Shown here piece after piece: positions 32,709 to 44,730 of a stretch of 64,000 nt of DNA; within the stretch, counting starts at the first letter, position 1, and every line of letters starts with the position of its first letter. The position numbers and the translations under genes were made by a program. The stretch comes from Rhizoctonia solani (Eukaryota; Basidiomycota; Agaricomycetes; Cantharellales; Ceratobasidiaceae), in assembly GCF_016906535.1 (NCBI RefSeq), contig NC_057370.1, positions 2,108,001 through 2,172,000 of the forward strand. Direction: 5' to 3'. The notes below the pieces were generated by a model. That model did no database searches. It was not told the DNA's origin and saw only the letters and a program-made list of their open reading frames with translations.

Positions 32709-33855
32709 TGAGTGAGCCCGCATACATAAACCGCGAGTATGCGAGGTGTTGAGGGGGTTGGTAAGGGCCAAGACCTGGTAGTCGCTGGCCGATAGACGAT
32801 TCACTGACAGAGCGCCTGGCCGATGCTTGGCGCACGAAACTCGCGGCTTCCTCCCCCTATTAATCATCTTAACTGTTTATTCGTCTCGCATCATCCTTCG
32901 CTCCAGCATCCTTGGCATCCGAGAATAGCTCGCCCGACTCACTCGTGACTTCGCTTCTAGGGGCCAGCTTGCCCTTAACTCCCCTCACTCGGGTATAAAA
33001 TACCACAGGGGAGCTAGAGCTCGACGCACTCTCCTCCCCCTTCTCGAGCTTCGGATTTACCCCGCCTGCTGTCTCCCCAACCCCTCTGCTCATATCATAC
33101 AACGTGCTCTACCTGCATCATTTCTCCAGTGGCCCTCGTCCACCATAGCTACAAGCTTAAGTAAGTCGCCCGTCTCTCGCGTCACGGTTATTCACGCTTT
33201 TTACAGGTCCGGGTCACACCCAGCGACGCTCAAGCCCGTCTCCTATCTCTTGTCACTTGACTATGACCGGCTAGCGCAGCTCGGTTGTGAGGTAAGCTTT
33301 CACCCTCTCCCCAATCCTGAGCCGGCCCTGACGCGAGCCGCTCTCTTCACAGCTACGTGGATGTCCCCGAGATACAAGTCTCAGCCTATAAGCACGTGTG
33401 ACTACGGATCGAGCCTGTGTTCGGGGCAGTCGACGCAACTGCGACTCGTACCCACTATGAGCTACAGGCGACGTCTTATGGTCTGTGCGAGACGCTCGGA
33501 TGACGGGAGGCCGTAGGCTAGGCGCAAATTGCGAGCCACAGCCGACGGGCCTGGGGAGCCGGAATGGGATGGGTCACGCATCTTGGGGCGGAGGACCGGC
33601 TGCTCCTAGGATCCCAGCGATGCTAGTCGAGCGCCGACTTCGAATGGGGTGCGCGAATGTCCTGGGGCCGAGCTCGACGGCTGAGGCGGATGAAACCGAT
33701 AGGAAAGGTGGGAAACTACTGTAAACACCTTCCTATGGCTACTGAGACCTTCTCGATAGTCTTACACACTCTCTGGCCAACTAGCAGCCTCGATCGGAGC
33801 CTCTCCTGCTCTTTCCGCTGGCGCATACAGCCACATCGCACTCTGCTCTGCTACC
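32709..33855 (+). repeat. right arm of large inverted repeat (retroelement-like)
   Basis: 1147 bp, the inverted partner of 31397-32554, about 11 bp shorter through small gaps and a few substitutions (for example CGCATACTC against CGCGTTACTC near the centre). Its TATAAAA lies at 32994-33000 and points rightward, away from the left arm's TATA box, so the arms are head to head. Intron-like GT...AG pairs recur at the same relative places. The frame at 33250-33516 (MSLDYDRLAQLGCEVSFHPL) is the mirror of the left-arm minus frame; it spans an apparent intron and is probably not a protein as it stands. Confidence 0.75.
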
Positions 33856-34590
33856 TACTACTGTGCTATTATACCTTTTGTCTTTTCAACGATCCTAAAT
33901 TCTTTTAATATATACCTATATTCTATATATCTAAGCACGATGTTAGTCTGCTGCGAACACTCTACAAACCTTACTAGCCATATCTGTGGACAAGAAGGGT
34001 GCTATTTTAGTGCGACCCGCCTTAGGTAGTAACGCCAAGTTGTCAACCCTGGGGTTCCCGTTATACTTTGGTTGTGCTAAGGTGCTGAATTAAACAGCAT
34101 CTAGTACGTTCCGACGAACATGAGACCTGTTTGCTATGTTTAATCCTCATCGTTGTGTTGTAATCGGAGATGGCCTTTGTTCGTGACCATCCCTTCCTAG
34201 TGAACTAACAGTGGCAGCGCTACTAATCAATAAATTACCATAACCGAATCTAATATATCGTGATGTTGCACATGTGCGATCCGTGATGGATTTATTCCCA
34301 GAAGTTTCAATAGTGAGTTGAGACTGGGCACCAATATGAACGCGCATGTGGCTCGCGCATGCGGTCCCATTTTTTTGACAGCATCGACCGAAGGATCACG
34401 TTCCTTCTAGAAACTTAAAGCTTTTTACTTATTATTGATCACAGCACTCTTAGCTTCTCTATCAATGATGCAATTCGCTTCCCCGGCCGCTCCCGGTCAA
34501 AGTAGAGCTTGTAGAGCCCCAGCTGGTGAGGCGGGTTAACACGTTAAATCAGTGAGAGATATGCATATACTGTGCTTTGAAGCCCAAAAA
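33856..34590. other. intergenic stretch right of the palindrome
   Basis: About 735 bp of AT-rich DNA with no recognised gene. TATATA-rich sequence near 33905-33935 faces similar sequence left of the palindrome (31315-31330), perhaps a diverged outer part of the arms. Confidence 0.35.
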
Positions 34591-35043
34591 TCAGTAGATG
34601 TTGATTGCACATGATCCGCCAATCGAACCATCCGAGTATTCGAACCCATTCATCAGCCAATCATTGATCACTATAAAGTGCTCGAGGCAGTTTTGTCGTA
34701 CGATATCAAACATGACCTGGGGTGATGTGGGTGCGACACAGGCCCCCAGATAAGCATGGGGAGATACGTTTTTTTTCGCACAAATCGGGCGCGACTTAGC
34801 CTTGTTTACACGAGTTCCCAGTTTGGCGACGTGGAGAATTCTGTGCCGAAAGAATTCAAAGACAGAATGCGGGAGATATGATGATTCGAATTTATCTTCG
34901 TCATAGAGAACATTTAAGAACCTATTAGGGCCCAAGGCATTACGTGAACTACCCACTCTTTTTTGTCGTTGGGTTTTTGTTTCAAACTCGGAGCGCATCT
35001 CAATACCATCTTTAAAAACACAAAGAAATGCTAGAAAACACAA
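34591..35043 (-). CDS. single-exon hypothetical protein (doubtful)
   Basis: A 150-residue uninterrupted frame starting MCFLAFLCVFKDGIEMRSEF and ending GSCAINIY. It holds plausible segments (LNVLYDEDKFESSYLPHSVF, FFRHRILHVAKLG, CLEHFIVINDWLMNGFE) but no family that I recognise. It lies just beyond the cytochrome b5 stop on the same strand. It may be real, a gene remnant or chance. Confidence 0.3.
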   Translation of the reverse strand: MCFLAFLCVFKDGIEMRSEFETKTQRQKRVGSSRNALGPNRFLNVLYDEDKFESSYLPHSVFEFFRHRILHVAKLGTRVNKAKSRPICAKKNVSPHAYLGACVAPTSPQVMFDIVRQNCLEHFIVINDWLMNGFEYSDGSIGGSCAINIY

Positions 35044-35071
35044 CTAAGATATCTACACGACGTATACATCT

Positions 35072-35725
35072 AATTAGACAGATAGAATCTCCAGCCCAGG
35101 TATGCGCCCAAGGCAGCGAGAGGAATGAAATAGGCAAAGCTGTGAAATACGGATAGTAATGAGCAATGCGGAGGTATGAAGAAAGGCATAGACAACGCAC
35201 CTTCCAGATCGGACGAAGAGGACTTGCCGCTGGGAGATGGGGTGATTTTAGGAGCAGAAACCTAAAAAGAAGGTTGGACTGCGGTCAGATACGCGTTTGG
35301 TTAGAGTGGGATTAGGATGAATTTACTGGGCCACCCTCGAAATCGGCAACGTAGAGCCCCTTGAGGATATCACGGGCCTCATCAGAGTGTCCGACATCTT
35401 CAAACGCCTCGGTTGCGTCCTTGCCTGTATGCGATAATCAGCTTGAGTTAGCTTGGCGGTACGAGAAGAAAACATACCGCCCTCGGCCATGATAACCTCG
35501 TCTCCTCCGGGATGCTGTAAAATATGAGTATGGGATCACATGCTACTATAATAAGGGGTATGTACCTCGTCCAAAAACTTGGTCACGTCGTAGACTGGTT
35601 TCAGGTGTCAAAATACGATAAATGCAGAGAAAAGACTCAGAAGTACCTTTGCCGTGGATAAGAGCATAGAAGCTGTCCTTCTTGGTGTGCTCTTTGAGCT
35701 GGTCGAGAGTGATCTTGGCGGACAT
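35072..35725 (-). CDS. cytochrome b5, tail-anchored
   Basis: ER heme protein donating electrons to fatty-acid desaturases, sterol enzymes and P450s. Start at 35725: [27 protein letters not shown], intron, [10 protein letters not shown], intron, [13 protein letters not shown] (heme-ligand HPGG motif), then [20 protein letters not shown] with the second ligand His, [12 protein letters not shown]. After an intron [25 protein letters not shown] serine linker, then the tail anchor [20 protein letters not shown] ending at 35072. The linker exon and the tail-anchor exon are out of phase by one base at the acceptor near 35139 (a single G where two would restore frame), another case of the one-base deletions. 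Read as written, translation would run on to a stop near 35012 and lose the membrane anchor. Confidence 0.85.
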
Positions 35726-36131
35726 GGGGGTCGTAGAAGTGAAGAGAGTGTGGTGTACAGGAGATGGGGTCGTGGTCGGTAGCACCTATTATTCTGTGCG
35801 CGCTTAAGTATTGGGCGATTTGAGATCGAAACTGACCAATCAGACTGTGCCGCATTGGTTTATACTCTCATTTGACATTACGGACGCCGGTCACTTCTTC
35901 GGGCTCAAGACCGCGGGTGACATCATTCTGATGACTGCCAGAGCCAGCCGTATTACACAACATTCATCCCATAAACGCTATCAGCGCGCCGCGCAAACTA
36001 GGCTGAGAACATGTCCAGTTAGTTACTGGTGGTTATCTCAGCCGAGAGTTACCAATTGGGCGTTGGAAGCAGGCGCTCAGCGCTTACTGTTGTTGTGATC
36101 TCCGGTTCGGACTACGCTCGTTGGTAAGAAG
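35726..36131. promoter_or_regulatory. divergent region, cytochrome b5 / Bud14-like
   Basis: 406 bp between divergent starts, presumably both promoters. Short open frames only. Confidence 0.35.
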
Positions 36132-39100
36132 ATGCAAGCACACGGTGGGCAGCCGAGGCGACCTTCTCGCCAGGTGAGTTTTCTGCGTTACTCTAGATGT
36201 CATGCTCACTGTTTGCTAGGACACTATTGACCTCCACCGCGACGACCTTGCGCATGAGGGGCAAGGATACCAACACTATGACGACGGACGCTATGCAAGC
36301 GACGATGATTTCCACACGCAGGGGGTTTCAGTAATGGAAGATGAAGACGATCAAGATGAGTTCATGGACGAGGATGACCGCAGCTCTGTGTCTGAAATCC
36401 CGGACCCCTCGATCGACTTTGACCTCGTGTATTCACTACATACATTTGTCGCAACCGTTGAAGGCCAAGCAAATGTCTCAAAGGGAGATAGTCTCTTCCT
36501 TATGGATGATAGTAATAGCTATTGGTGGCTCGTACGCGTGCTCAAGTCCCAGGAAGTTGGCTACATCCCTGCTGAAAACATCGAGACCCCATACGAGCGT
36601 CTTGCACGCCTCAACAAACATCGCAACGTGGATGTATGTCATTTCATCATTTCATTTTCGTTTATTTCAGCCTAACTGTGCTCAGCTCGCGAGTGCAACT
36701 CAACAAGAGCGCACTGAAGATACCAAGTCTATTCGAGAGCGCGACCGTCGCCAGCGCTATGGTTCATCTCCTGTTCCTCCCCCTAAATCCGTTGTCTTTG
36801 GAGGTGGCTCCAATGAGGTTTTCAACTACCCGCCTGCCGTATGGAATGAAGATGAGTACGAGGGCGACGAATGGGATGAAGATGAAGAGGGCGACGAGTA
36901 CGAGGAAGCCTATGAGGATCTCGAAGATGACTCTGGCGTCCAAGGTCAATCATCCAACGGCAAGGTTAATCCAGCCGACTTTGATCCCGATGACGGTATG
37001 TCATGGGAGGAGGGCGCTGCAGACGAGAGCCGAAATAGGCAAACAGCCCAGCAACAGCACCAGGGAGACGCATCTGCTCAGGCAAAAATATCTCCTGGCG
37101 CTCAACAGGCCCAGCTTGGTCTTGGTTTGGCTTCAACGGTACGACAAGGCTCTCGTGAGCGTCTCGTTTCCGGTCAATCGCAACAATCGCAACAGTCACA
37201 AGACACCGCTCGCGGCTTCGATCCCGAGAACATCACCGAAACCAAACGTGTTACTGCCACCCCTGCCATTGCTCGGGATTTAACATCTCGACAAAACGGC
37301 AACGAAAGCAATACATCCATTTCTGGGCTCCAACTTGCTGGACAGGGACAAGCCCAATCGCAGCAACGTCCGTCCCAGGAGGAAGGCAAGCGATCCCGCG
37401 AAGAGCCTAGTGATAGTGAGAACGGAGATAGCTCTCGAAAACGCGGAAAGGATAACCGCTCGTTCAGTGGTGACCGCAAACTGCGCAAAGAACGTAATTT
37501 GGATGGGCCTGACACAGACGGAGAAGGTAGCGGAAAGGAGTCCAAGGACAAGAAAAAGAAAGGGGGAGTACTGGCTGGCCTATTCGGACGAGGGAAAAAG
37601 GACAAGAAGGAAAAAGACAACGTACGTCGGGCAATATCATCTCAAGACAGTGAGACAAGTCTTGCGGCTCGCGAGTCGGATGATTCTCTCAGCGCACCTT
37701 CAAGCTACACACTATCTCCCCCCGAGACCGGCAACCCCGTTTTCCCGCACCAACGCCGTCCGAACCCTATGGATCCCAAGCGAAGTCAGCCCTCAAACGG
37801 ACCAGGCGCTCAGACCGGTACGCTGCAAGCTTCAGCGCTTCGTATGCAGCGGGCAGACCAGGAGCAGCAAGCCCGCTTCCATCAATCCTTCTCTCGTTCG
37901 CCTTCATCCCCTCCTGACCCAGCGATGGCGTTCGGTACCCAGAGCGCTGCAACCCAACTCCGCAACCTTCACACTACCACTCACAACGGTCGGCCTGGCT
38001 CACTTATCCTGATCGAAGGAAACCAGCCCTTGCCCGAACTCAGTGTCCTCCGTGTATTCGCCGGCGAGCGAGTCGAAAGCGAAGCGACCTTCAAAACCGT
38101 ACTTGTGAATGCCGATACGACGAGCACCAAACTCGTACACCAGGCAATGCAACGATTCCGACTCGCTAACGCGGAGGATCCATCCGAATACTACCTTACT
38201 GTTAAATCCTCTGGCGGAGCCGAAGCTATGCTACACCCCGATGAGCGTCCTCTGCTTGTATTCGAGGCCGAACAAGCTCGTGCGCCGACGGTCAAGCGTT
38301 CGAGTGTTGGGTCAATTAACAGTATTGCTAGCAATCTGAGCGCTATGCCTGCGATTGCCAAGCTAGGCATGAACGACTTTGCGGACGATTCGGCGGTCAA
38401 GTTTTATTTGAACCGAAAGCCTTCTCCGAAATCTGGAGATGGATCCCCTGCGCCTCAAGGAATTGAAGAAGACGTCACCTTACGCGCCGAGGAGATCGAT
38501 GACACAGGCGCGGGTGGAGGCGCGGGTGCTATAGATGATGATACCGACACATTACGGGGTTCAGTGTCCTACGGTAACGCAAATGGGCGGCCGCATTTGA
38601 CCGTCGCGCCCGCCTCACAAGGCAGCGTGCCACCCGAAAGATTCACGTCTCCCAGTGCTCGCTTCTCTGTCCAGGTCGTTATATACCCAGAAGACCTCCC
38701 AGAAGGAATGGTTTTCGACCCACACACCGAAGCAATTGTCCCACGTGGGACCCTTCAGCATCGGTCCCAATCCGGGATCGTCGCCTCTCCTGGTATTTCG
38801 CAGACTCAACGCCGAAAGGTTCTGAACTTCCCGAAGAATACAACCGTGGCTGAGGTGATTGAAGCTGGTCTGGAAAGGTTCGGTATTCTGGAGGGAGTGG
38901 TCGAAGGTGGAGACGATGTCGAAGAAAAAATGACCAAGCGGAGGAGCCACTCCAGAGTTCGGTACGGACTCGCTGTATTGAACGAAGGTCACGGTGCGCC
39001 CTACTTTCTAACGTGGATGGGCGATGAGACTGAGTAGATTCTATAGCGGAACGGGACCTTCTGCCCTCAAGCAAGGTTTTGGACGCATTCGTCAAGCAAC

Positions 39101-40251
39101 CGATAATGCGTGTCATCGACCGCCGGTCGGCCGACGCAAAACGACGCTCAGCCGATTCTACAATGCTACTCGCTGGCGTTGAAGACATTCAACAAGACGA
39201 TCCAGTGTTCATCCTTCGCAGAGTAGCGGGAGCCCGTAACTCCTATCGCTCATCGACTTCGAGGTACTCTGCGCCTCTGGACGAGCTCGCACTGCAACAA
39301 CTGGCAACGCAACGCGAGTCAGTGTCTGACGCGAGCGTTGTTTCGGACAAGGAGCCTCAACAACAGGCGCCTGCACATCAAATGACACCCAAGGAAATCA
39401 TTGCTGCCCAACGGGCGGCATCTCGAGCTAACCAACGTGCTGTTGTTACGACGCAAGCCAACTCGGAGCGGGGTGTGGATGTTCTTCTCCCCGATCGCGC
39501 GACGCTCCGAAGTACCCGGGCCCGCACGGACGACCGAATGCGATATTCATATGTGCTACCTGATGGAGAAGCGTATGATATCAGCGAGATCGTGGAGCGC
39601 GAATTGCGGGGTAACCAGTCACCTTCTGGTACACGCGTGGCCTCGAGTGAAGGGGGAGATTTACTCGAAGGGGTAATGGAGACGCCGAGAAATGTTATGG
39701 AAGAAAAACTAGATCGTGTCTTGAACAAGATCCGGGATGACAAGTCGAATGGTCGTCTGGGCATCAATATTTCTGCTCAGGCTCGCCAGTCCCCGAGTGG
39801 TACGTCTCGCTCAAGTCATCACCGACACGGCTCAGATTCCTCACCACGCCTTGGATCATCGCCGCACCAAGATTCGGATGCGTCGCATTATTACAACGGA
39901 CGTTCGCCAGTCACGCCACCTACGACAGTTGAAGCACGCGGACCGGGACGACCCGTACTCCTACGTGATAACTTTGGTATAAGCGAATTGATGGCGGTTA
40001 TCGAACTCAGCGCTGCTTTGAGGAAGCCCGCGCCTCGGCCTGGCTTATCACCTATTGATGAACTACTGTTTGGACCTAATTTAACCATTGGCGAGATCCA
40101 CCCCTCGCTGAGGGATATCTACGAACCTACTTTCAGAGAAATGCAAGATGTGGATAGGGTGCGTATCAATTCCTCCTTCCGCCGACTATAAAACTGACTC
40201 AAGCCATAGCAACTTGACGAACTCCTGCATGCAACTTTCCGGGCTTCATGA
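36132..40251 (+). CDS. Bud14/Tea4-like SH3 and RA domain polarity protein
   Basis: Large cell-polarity scaffold. Start at 36132 (MQAHGGQPRRPSRQ), intron, then acidic sequence (EDEDDQDEFMDEDDRSS) and an SH3 domain: FDLVYSLHTFVATVEGQANV, DDSNSYWWLVRVLKSQEVG, YIPAENIETPYERLARLNKH, which is very close to yeast Bud14 and fission-yeast Tea4, regulators of protein phosphatase 1 and formins. After an intron (36634-36686) comes a long disordered region with E/D clusters and a KDKKKKGG basic block (37540-37620), then a Ras-association-like domain near 38000-38270 (SVLRVFAGERVESEATFKTV, MQRFRLANAEDPSEYYLTV). A second ubiquitin-like part near 38670-39030 ends FLTWMGDETE. There a TAG at 39035-39037 stops the frame; one added base continues VDSIAERDLLPSSKVLDAFV without break. 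The last intron (about 40162-40209) joins to QLDELLHATFRAS, stop at 40249-40251. Confidence 0.8.
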
Positions 40252-40542
40252 GCATGATGCTTCTGTTTTTGTGGGACTGTGACTTGTGCTTGTGTTTTGC
40301 TATTTATGATCTAAGGTCGTACATACTTTTTTTTATTCATCGACTTTTATCTATCTACACCCACGCTCCCTTGTGCTTTTCCCGCTCTCGTCTCGATCCT
40401 ATGTCTAGTTGTTTCGTACCTGTGTTTTCTGTTGGCAGTTGGCTTTGTAAATGGATATCTATTGTGCACAGCCACGCGTTGGATGCGATAAGATATAGGA
40501 AACTTTTGCGGCCGACGATCACTTGACCAATTGAGCACAGAG

Positions 40543-42419
40543 ATGAACACGAAGCGCGTTGGAGTCCTCGGTGAGTTTTCCATTCTAAATACCACAAGAC
40601 TTCGCGTGCTGACATGTATAAGTACAGGCGGTGGCCAACTCGGTCGTATGCTGGCGGCCTCGGCTTCACTACTGAATGTCGAAGTGCTATTTCTAGACGT
40701 TGGAACACAAGCACCAGCCAAGCAAGTCCTAGCATCCACCGAACACGTTGACGGATCCTTCTCCGATTCGGCCAAAATTCGCGAACTCGCATCCAAAGTC
40801 GACGTTCTCACCGTTGAAATCGAGCATGTCAACGTCGAGATTTTAGAATTGATCGAACGTGAAGGCAAGGTTTCGGTTCAGCCTACGCCTGCTACGATCC
40901 GGACTATCCAGGATAAATATGTTCAGAAACAACACCTGGTTTCTCATAATGTACGTGTGGCCGAATCGGTGCCTGTTGCATCAACAGTAGAGGCCATTCA
41001 AGATGCTGGACGAATGATGGGATATCCGCTCATGCTCAAGTCACGTACGCTCGCATACGATGGCCGAGGAAACTTTGTTGTGCGCTCCGAGGACAAGGCG
41101 GCCGATGCGCTCAAGGCCCTGGGTAATAGGCCGTTATATGCGGAGCGCTGGGCCCATTTACCAATGAATTGGCGGTAATGGTCGTTCGTGGACTGGGCGG
41201 AGAAGTCAAATCGTATCCAGTTGTGGAAACTGTCCACAAGAATAACATATGTCATCTGGTGTTTGCGCCTGCGAGGGAGAACACCAAAGTCATACAGGCA
41301 GCTAGGAAATTGGCTGAAGATGCGGTACGGACCTTTACAGGCGCGGGTGTATTTGGTGTGGAGATGTTCTTGATGCCAGACGGTGAGTCAATTGAATATT
41401 CTGCATATGTAGGCTGATAACCCTTTGTGTAGGTGCGCTGATGGTCAATGAAATTGCTCCCAGACCACACAATTCGGGGCATTACACCATTGAGGGTTGC
41501 TACTCATCCCAGTACGATAATCATCTTCGCGCAATTCTATCACTCCCTCTTGGTGATACAGAGCTCAAAGTCCCGTCGGCAATCATGCTCAATCTCATTG
41601 GCCAAACTGACCAAGGGGATGAAATCGGTCGGGTTGCCCGAGCCGCACTCGAGGTGCCTGGTGCATCTACTCACCTATACGGGAAGGCAGCATGTCGTCC
41701 AGGCCGCAAGATGGGGCACATAACCCTTGTGGGACCTTCTGATGCACAGACTCGGCGCAATTTACGTGGTCTACTGGAAGTAATGGGCGAGCCTATTGAC
41801 CAAGTCAACTTGTATGCGCCCCAGGATCCAACACCCGGCTTCTCTCACCCTTCACCTCTAGTCGGAGTGATTATGGGCTCGGATTCTGATCTACCTATCA
41901 TGCGCCAAGCAGCCCAGATTCTAGAAGATTTCAAAATTCCATTCGAGTTGACTATTGTCTCTGCACACCGGACGGTAGATCGGATGATGACGTACGCACG
42001 GTCTGCAGCGGGCCGAGGGCTGAAAGTAATCATCGCTGGAGCTGGTGGTGCCGCACACTTGCCCGGAATGGTTGCCGCAATGGCGAGTTTGCCTGTGATC
42101 GGGGTGCCGGTCAAGGGGAGCAGTCTGGACGGAGTGGATTCATTGCACAGTATCGTGCAAATGCCGGTGAGTCGTGGCCCTGGTGAATGATTGAGATATC
42201 AGCCCTGACTAGAAAATGCGTTAGCGAGGAGTTCCTGTTGCGACGGTTGCGATCAACAATTCTACTAATGCTGGTCTATTAGCGGTGAGGATATTGGGAA
42301 CGTCAGACCCACGTATCCAAGTGTCTATGGATGAATACATGCAAAATATGGAGAAGGAGGTGTTGGGCAAGGTCAATAGACTAGAACAGAGTGGTTGGAA
42401 GGAATATAAAATGCATTGA
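40543..42419 (+). CDS. ADE2: phosphoribosylaminoimidazole carboxylase
   Basis: Purine synthesis enzyme turning AIR into CAIR; the fungal form joins a PurK-like ATP-grasp half to a PurE-like half. Start at 40543 ([10 protein letters not shown]), intron, then [74 protein letters not shown]. Near 41153-41155 a CCC run lacks one C: the frame [13 protein letters not shown] becomes the conserved [20 protein letters not shown] when one base is added. It then reads [15 protein letters not shown], intron, [20 protein letters not shown], and the PurE half with [46 protein letters not shown] and, over the last intron, [20 protein letters not shown]. Stop at 42417-42419. Loss of ADE2 would make the fungus need adenine, so I treat the break as an error. 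Confidence 0.92.
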
Positions 42420-42862
42420 GGTAAGAATGACCTAAGATGGAGATAAATCTTTGATGTATACCAGTGTTGTAACAATATGCTTTGTTTGAAAATGAATTTG
42501 CAACAATAGCAGTGCCCGCACTTAAACTCGTTCCGGTTTCCCAAAAGAGGAAAGATGAGTTTAACGCTTTTGCTCGCTCCACCGTCGATTAGGAACGCCG
42601 GAGTTGACTTCGGCGTAAATCCCGATGCTTTTATAACATTGGGGGAAGAGAGAGAACCCCATTTATTCGCGATTTACTCCCACCACCCGAGACACCAGTT
42701 CATGTAGCCCCTCGCCCCTATCCCATAATCCACTGACCTCGTCCTTTGCTCTCTTTATTTTGACTCATTACACGATTGCCTCTGTTGCCCGCTCAGACTT
42801 CTGAATCTGAGTGTGGGCCAACAACAGACGCCGCCCTTGACGATCTTTAACGTCGGTTTGAC
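42420..42862. promoter_or_regulatory. intergenic stretch with a TGACTCA site
   Basis: 3' flank of ADE2 and 5' flank of the PB1 gene. A perfect Gcn4/AP-1 heptamer TGACTCA lies at 42761-42767, about 96 bp before the next ATG. A single site may be chance. Confidence 0.3.
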
Positions 42863-44402
42863 ATGCCCCCACTCATTGACCTACACACCCGGACACTCAT
42901 TGATACACAACCCTCTGCCTCTGCGGCGACTTCAAATATGCGTGGAAGGACGGTGCTTATTCTATGTACGTATACTATGTTCCGTGTAGCGCAAGACTTG
43001 GTGGCTAACTATGATCAGGTATTGTGTTTGGCACACTCTTGGGCTGCGTAATGATTTCCGCATCGATATTCCTAGTTCGCCGATACAAACGCAGGAAACG
43101 GGATACTGCTAGGATCAATCTGCACCGTGAAGCAAGCTTCATTGCCGGTACACCCTCTGTTATGGATATTCTTTCGCCTCCTCAGCCCAGCCGCCGACCC
43201 AGTGCTCGGGCCACTCGCATAGTTCTTCCTTCGCCGGAACTGGGCAGCGTGTTCCGTCTCGATATGGTTCCCGCTATGGCTCGTCGAGCGTCGAGTATGG
43301 GCAACCCCACGGGGAGACGCACTCCAGTGTCTCGGCCACGGTCCGGCTCGGCCCCGATGCCTCAGTCACCATCTCCTCACTATGAATCGTTATTCTCTAG
43401 AACCTCGACCGTCGTCGCAACACCGGGTCCGGACAAGGACAGTACTCCGCTCCGGGTACTCAACCCATCACCTCATATCTCCACGAGCACAGTCGGAACG
43501 CAGCTGCAGAAACCTACTCCTATCTATCGAGCGGGATTCAATTCTAGCCGGGAGGTATGTATGCATGTATATTCAATTGCATTCGAAATCTTTTCTGATA
43601 GGAACACCCAATAGCGCCTTGTGTCTTCGACGGCTTCTGCTGACAGCCTGTTTTCAGGATCGACAACCACCCCTCCCCTTAGTCCATCTGGCACATGGTC
43701 GCACGCGGGAACATACAAGGTCGAATACCCAACTGACATCATCACCGCCGCAACGGACAGGTCTCTCAACCGGTCTCTCAGTCAGCAAAGTGCTTTGATA
43801 GTGCCGTCCTCCCGCACATTGCCGTGGAATGTTACGAAATGGCTCCTGACCTCGTGGATCCTGAACACACACCTCGTGCAAAGCACCCACTATCGTCGCC
43901 TTCCACGGAGACATGGGAGCCCCCACCAGGAGTAACTGGAAGCCCCGTGACTCTATCTCGTTTTCCATTCAGGTTTTCAGCTGCTGCTCCCAGTTCTCCA
44001 GGCCTACCGGGTGTTACGTATAACTCTCATTCCCTGAGCTCAAATCTTAGGGCCTTGAGTCCACGCATGAGCGAACCTCACTTGACCGTTCCAGCCCAGC
44101 AAGTTTACGGTCTAGGCCTCAATCAGTCGAGGAGTAGACAGTCACTTTTGGGACATTCCACACCTTCGCTAAAGCTCAAGGTTCAACACAGCGTTTCAGA
44201 CGAAATTGTTGCACTTGCGTTTGCGCCACAAACGATCAATTTCCAGGCCGTGTCTGATGCTGTGCACGGACGGCTCGGCTTCCAGCCTCGACGAATATGG
44301 AGTGATGAAGGTTCGGAGATTACAAGCGACTCGACCCTACTTACTTGGCTAGATGAGCAGTATACCAAAGGACATACCCGCTTGCTACTACACGTGGAGT
44401 AG
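42863..44402 (+). CDS. single-pass membrane protein with C-terminal PB1-like domain
   Basis: Start MPPLIDLHTRTLIDTQPSAS; after an intron (42965-43017) a hydrophobic span MRGRTVLILC-IVFGTLLGCVMISASIFLV stops at a basic anchor RRYKRRKRD, so the long C-terminal part is cytoplasmic. It is followed by about 300 residues of S/P/R-rich sequence with kinase-type sites (RRTPVSRPRSGSAPMPQSPS). The second intron is about 43555-43616. Between 43737 and 43935 the frame moves by one missing base, from SLSQQSAL to CFDSAVLPHIAVECYEMAPD. The end (44170-44399) reads SLKLKVQHSVSDEIVALAFA, FQAVSDAVHGRLGFQPRRIW, SDEGSEITSDSTLLTWLDEQ, LLLHVE, which matches the strand-helix pattern of a PB1 protein-interaction domain. 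I know no named family with this layout. Confidence 0.65.
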
Positions 44403-44730
44403 GGCAGCACCAAGCACAGACTTTCCTTTTTTTTTTGTCGTTATTTTTATGGGATTTGTGGATGGGCCTGGGAAGCTCGTTTGGACTGGAGTCTGTATCT
44501 CGTTTCGTTCTTTGTTTGAGACTCGTATCTGTTCTGACTCCTCATATGAATTACTCGCGTCCGTCTGTAACTTGCAATTATATGTATCATATCTCAATAT
44601 CATTCACTTTGGCGTGGCGACGGCCAACCAGTGTAATTTGACTGATGAGCTGATGGTGGCAATGCAAGAAGTGGCAGGACTACCATTTCAAATAAAAATA
44701 TCGCTTGTCTTTTACCTCGACCCTTGCATT
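44403..44730. other. intergenic stretch
   Basis: Between the PB1 gene and RSA3, both plus strand. T-rich run near 44425-44450 belongs to the 3' flank. No gene seen. Confidence 0.4.

Noticed and set aside
36341..39037. Single 898-codon open frame as the whole Bud14-like gene
   Set aside because: Its first part is out of frame with the SH3 exon; it only runs through because the intron at 36634-36686 happens to lack stops. The SH3-coding frame (MEDEDDQDEF) spliced to LASATQQER is the conserved reading.
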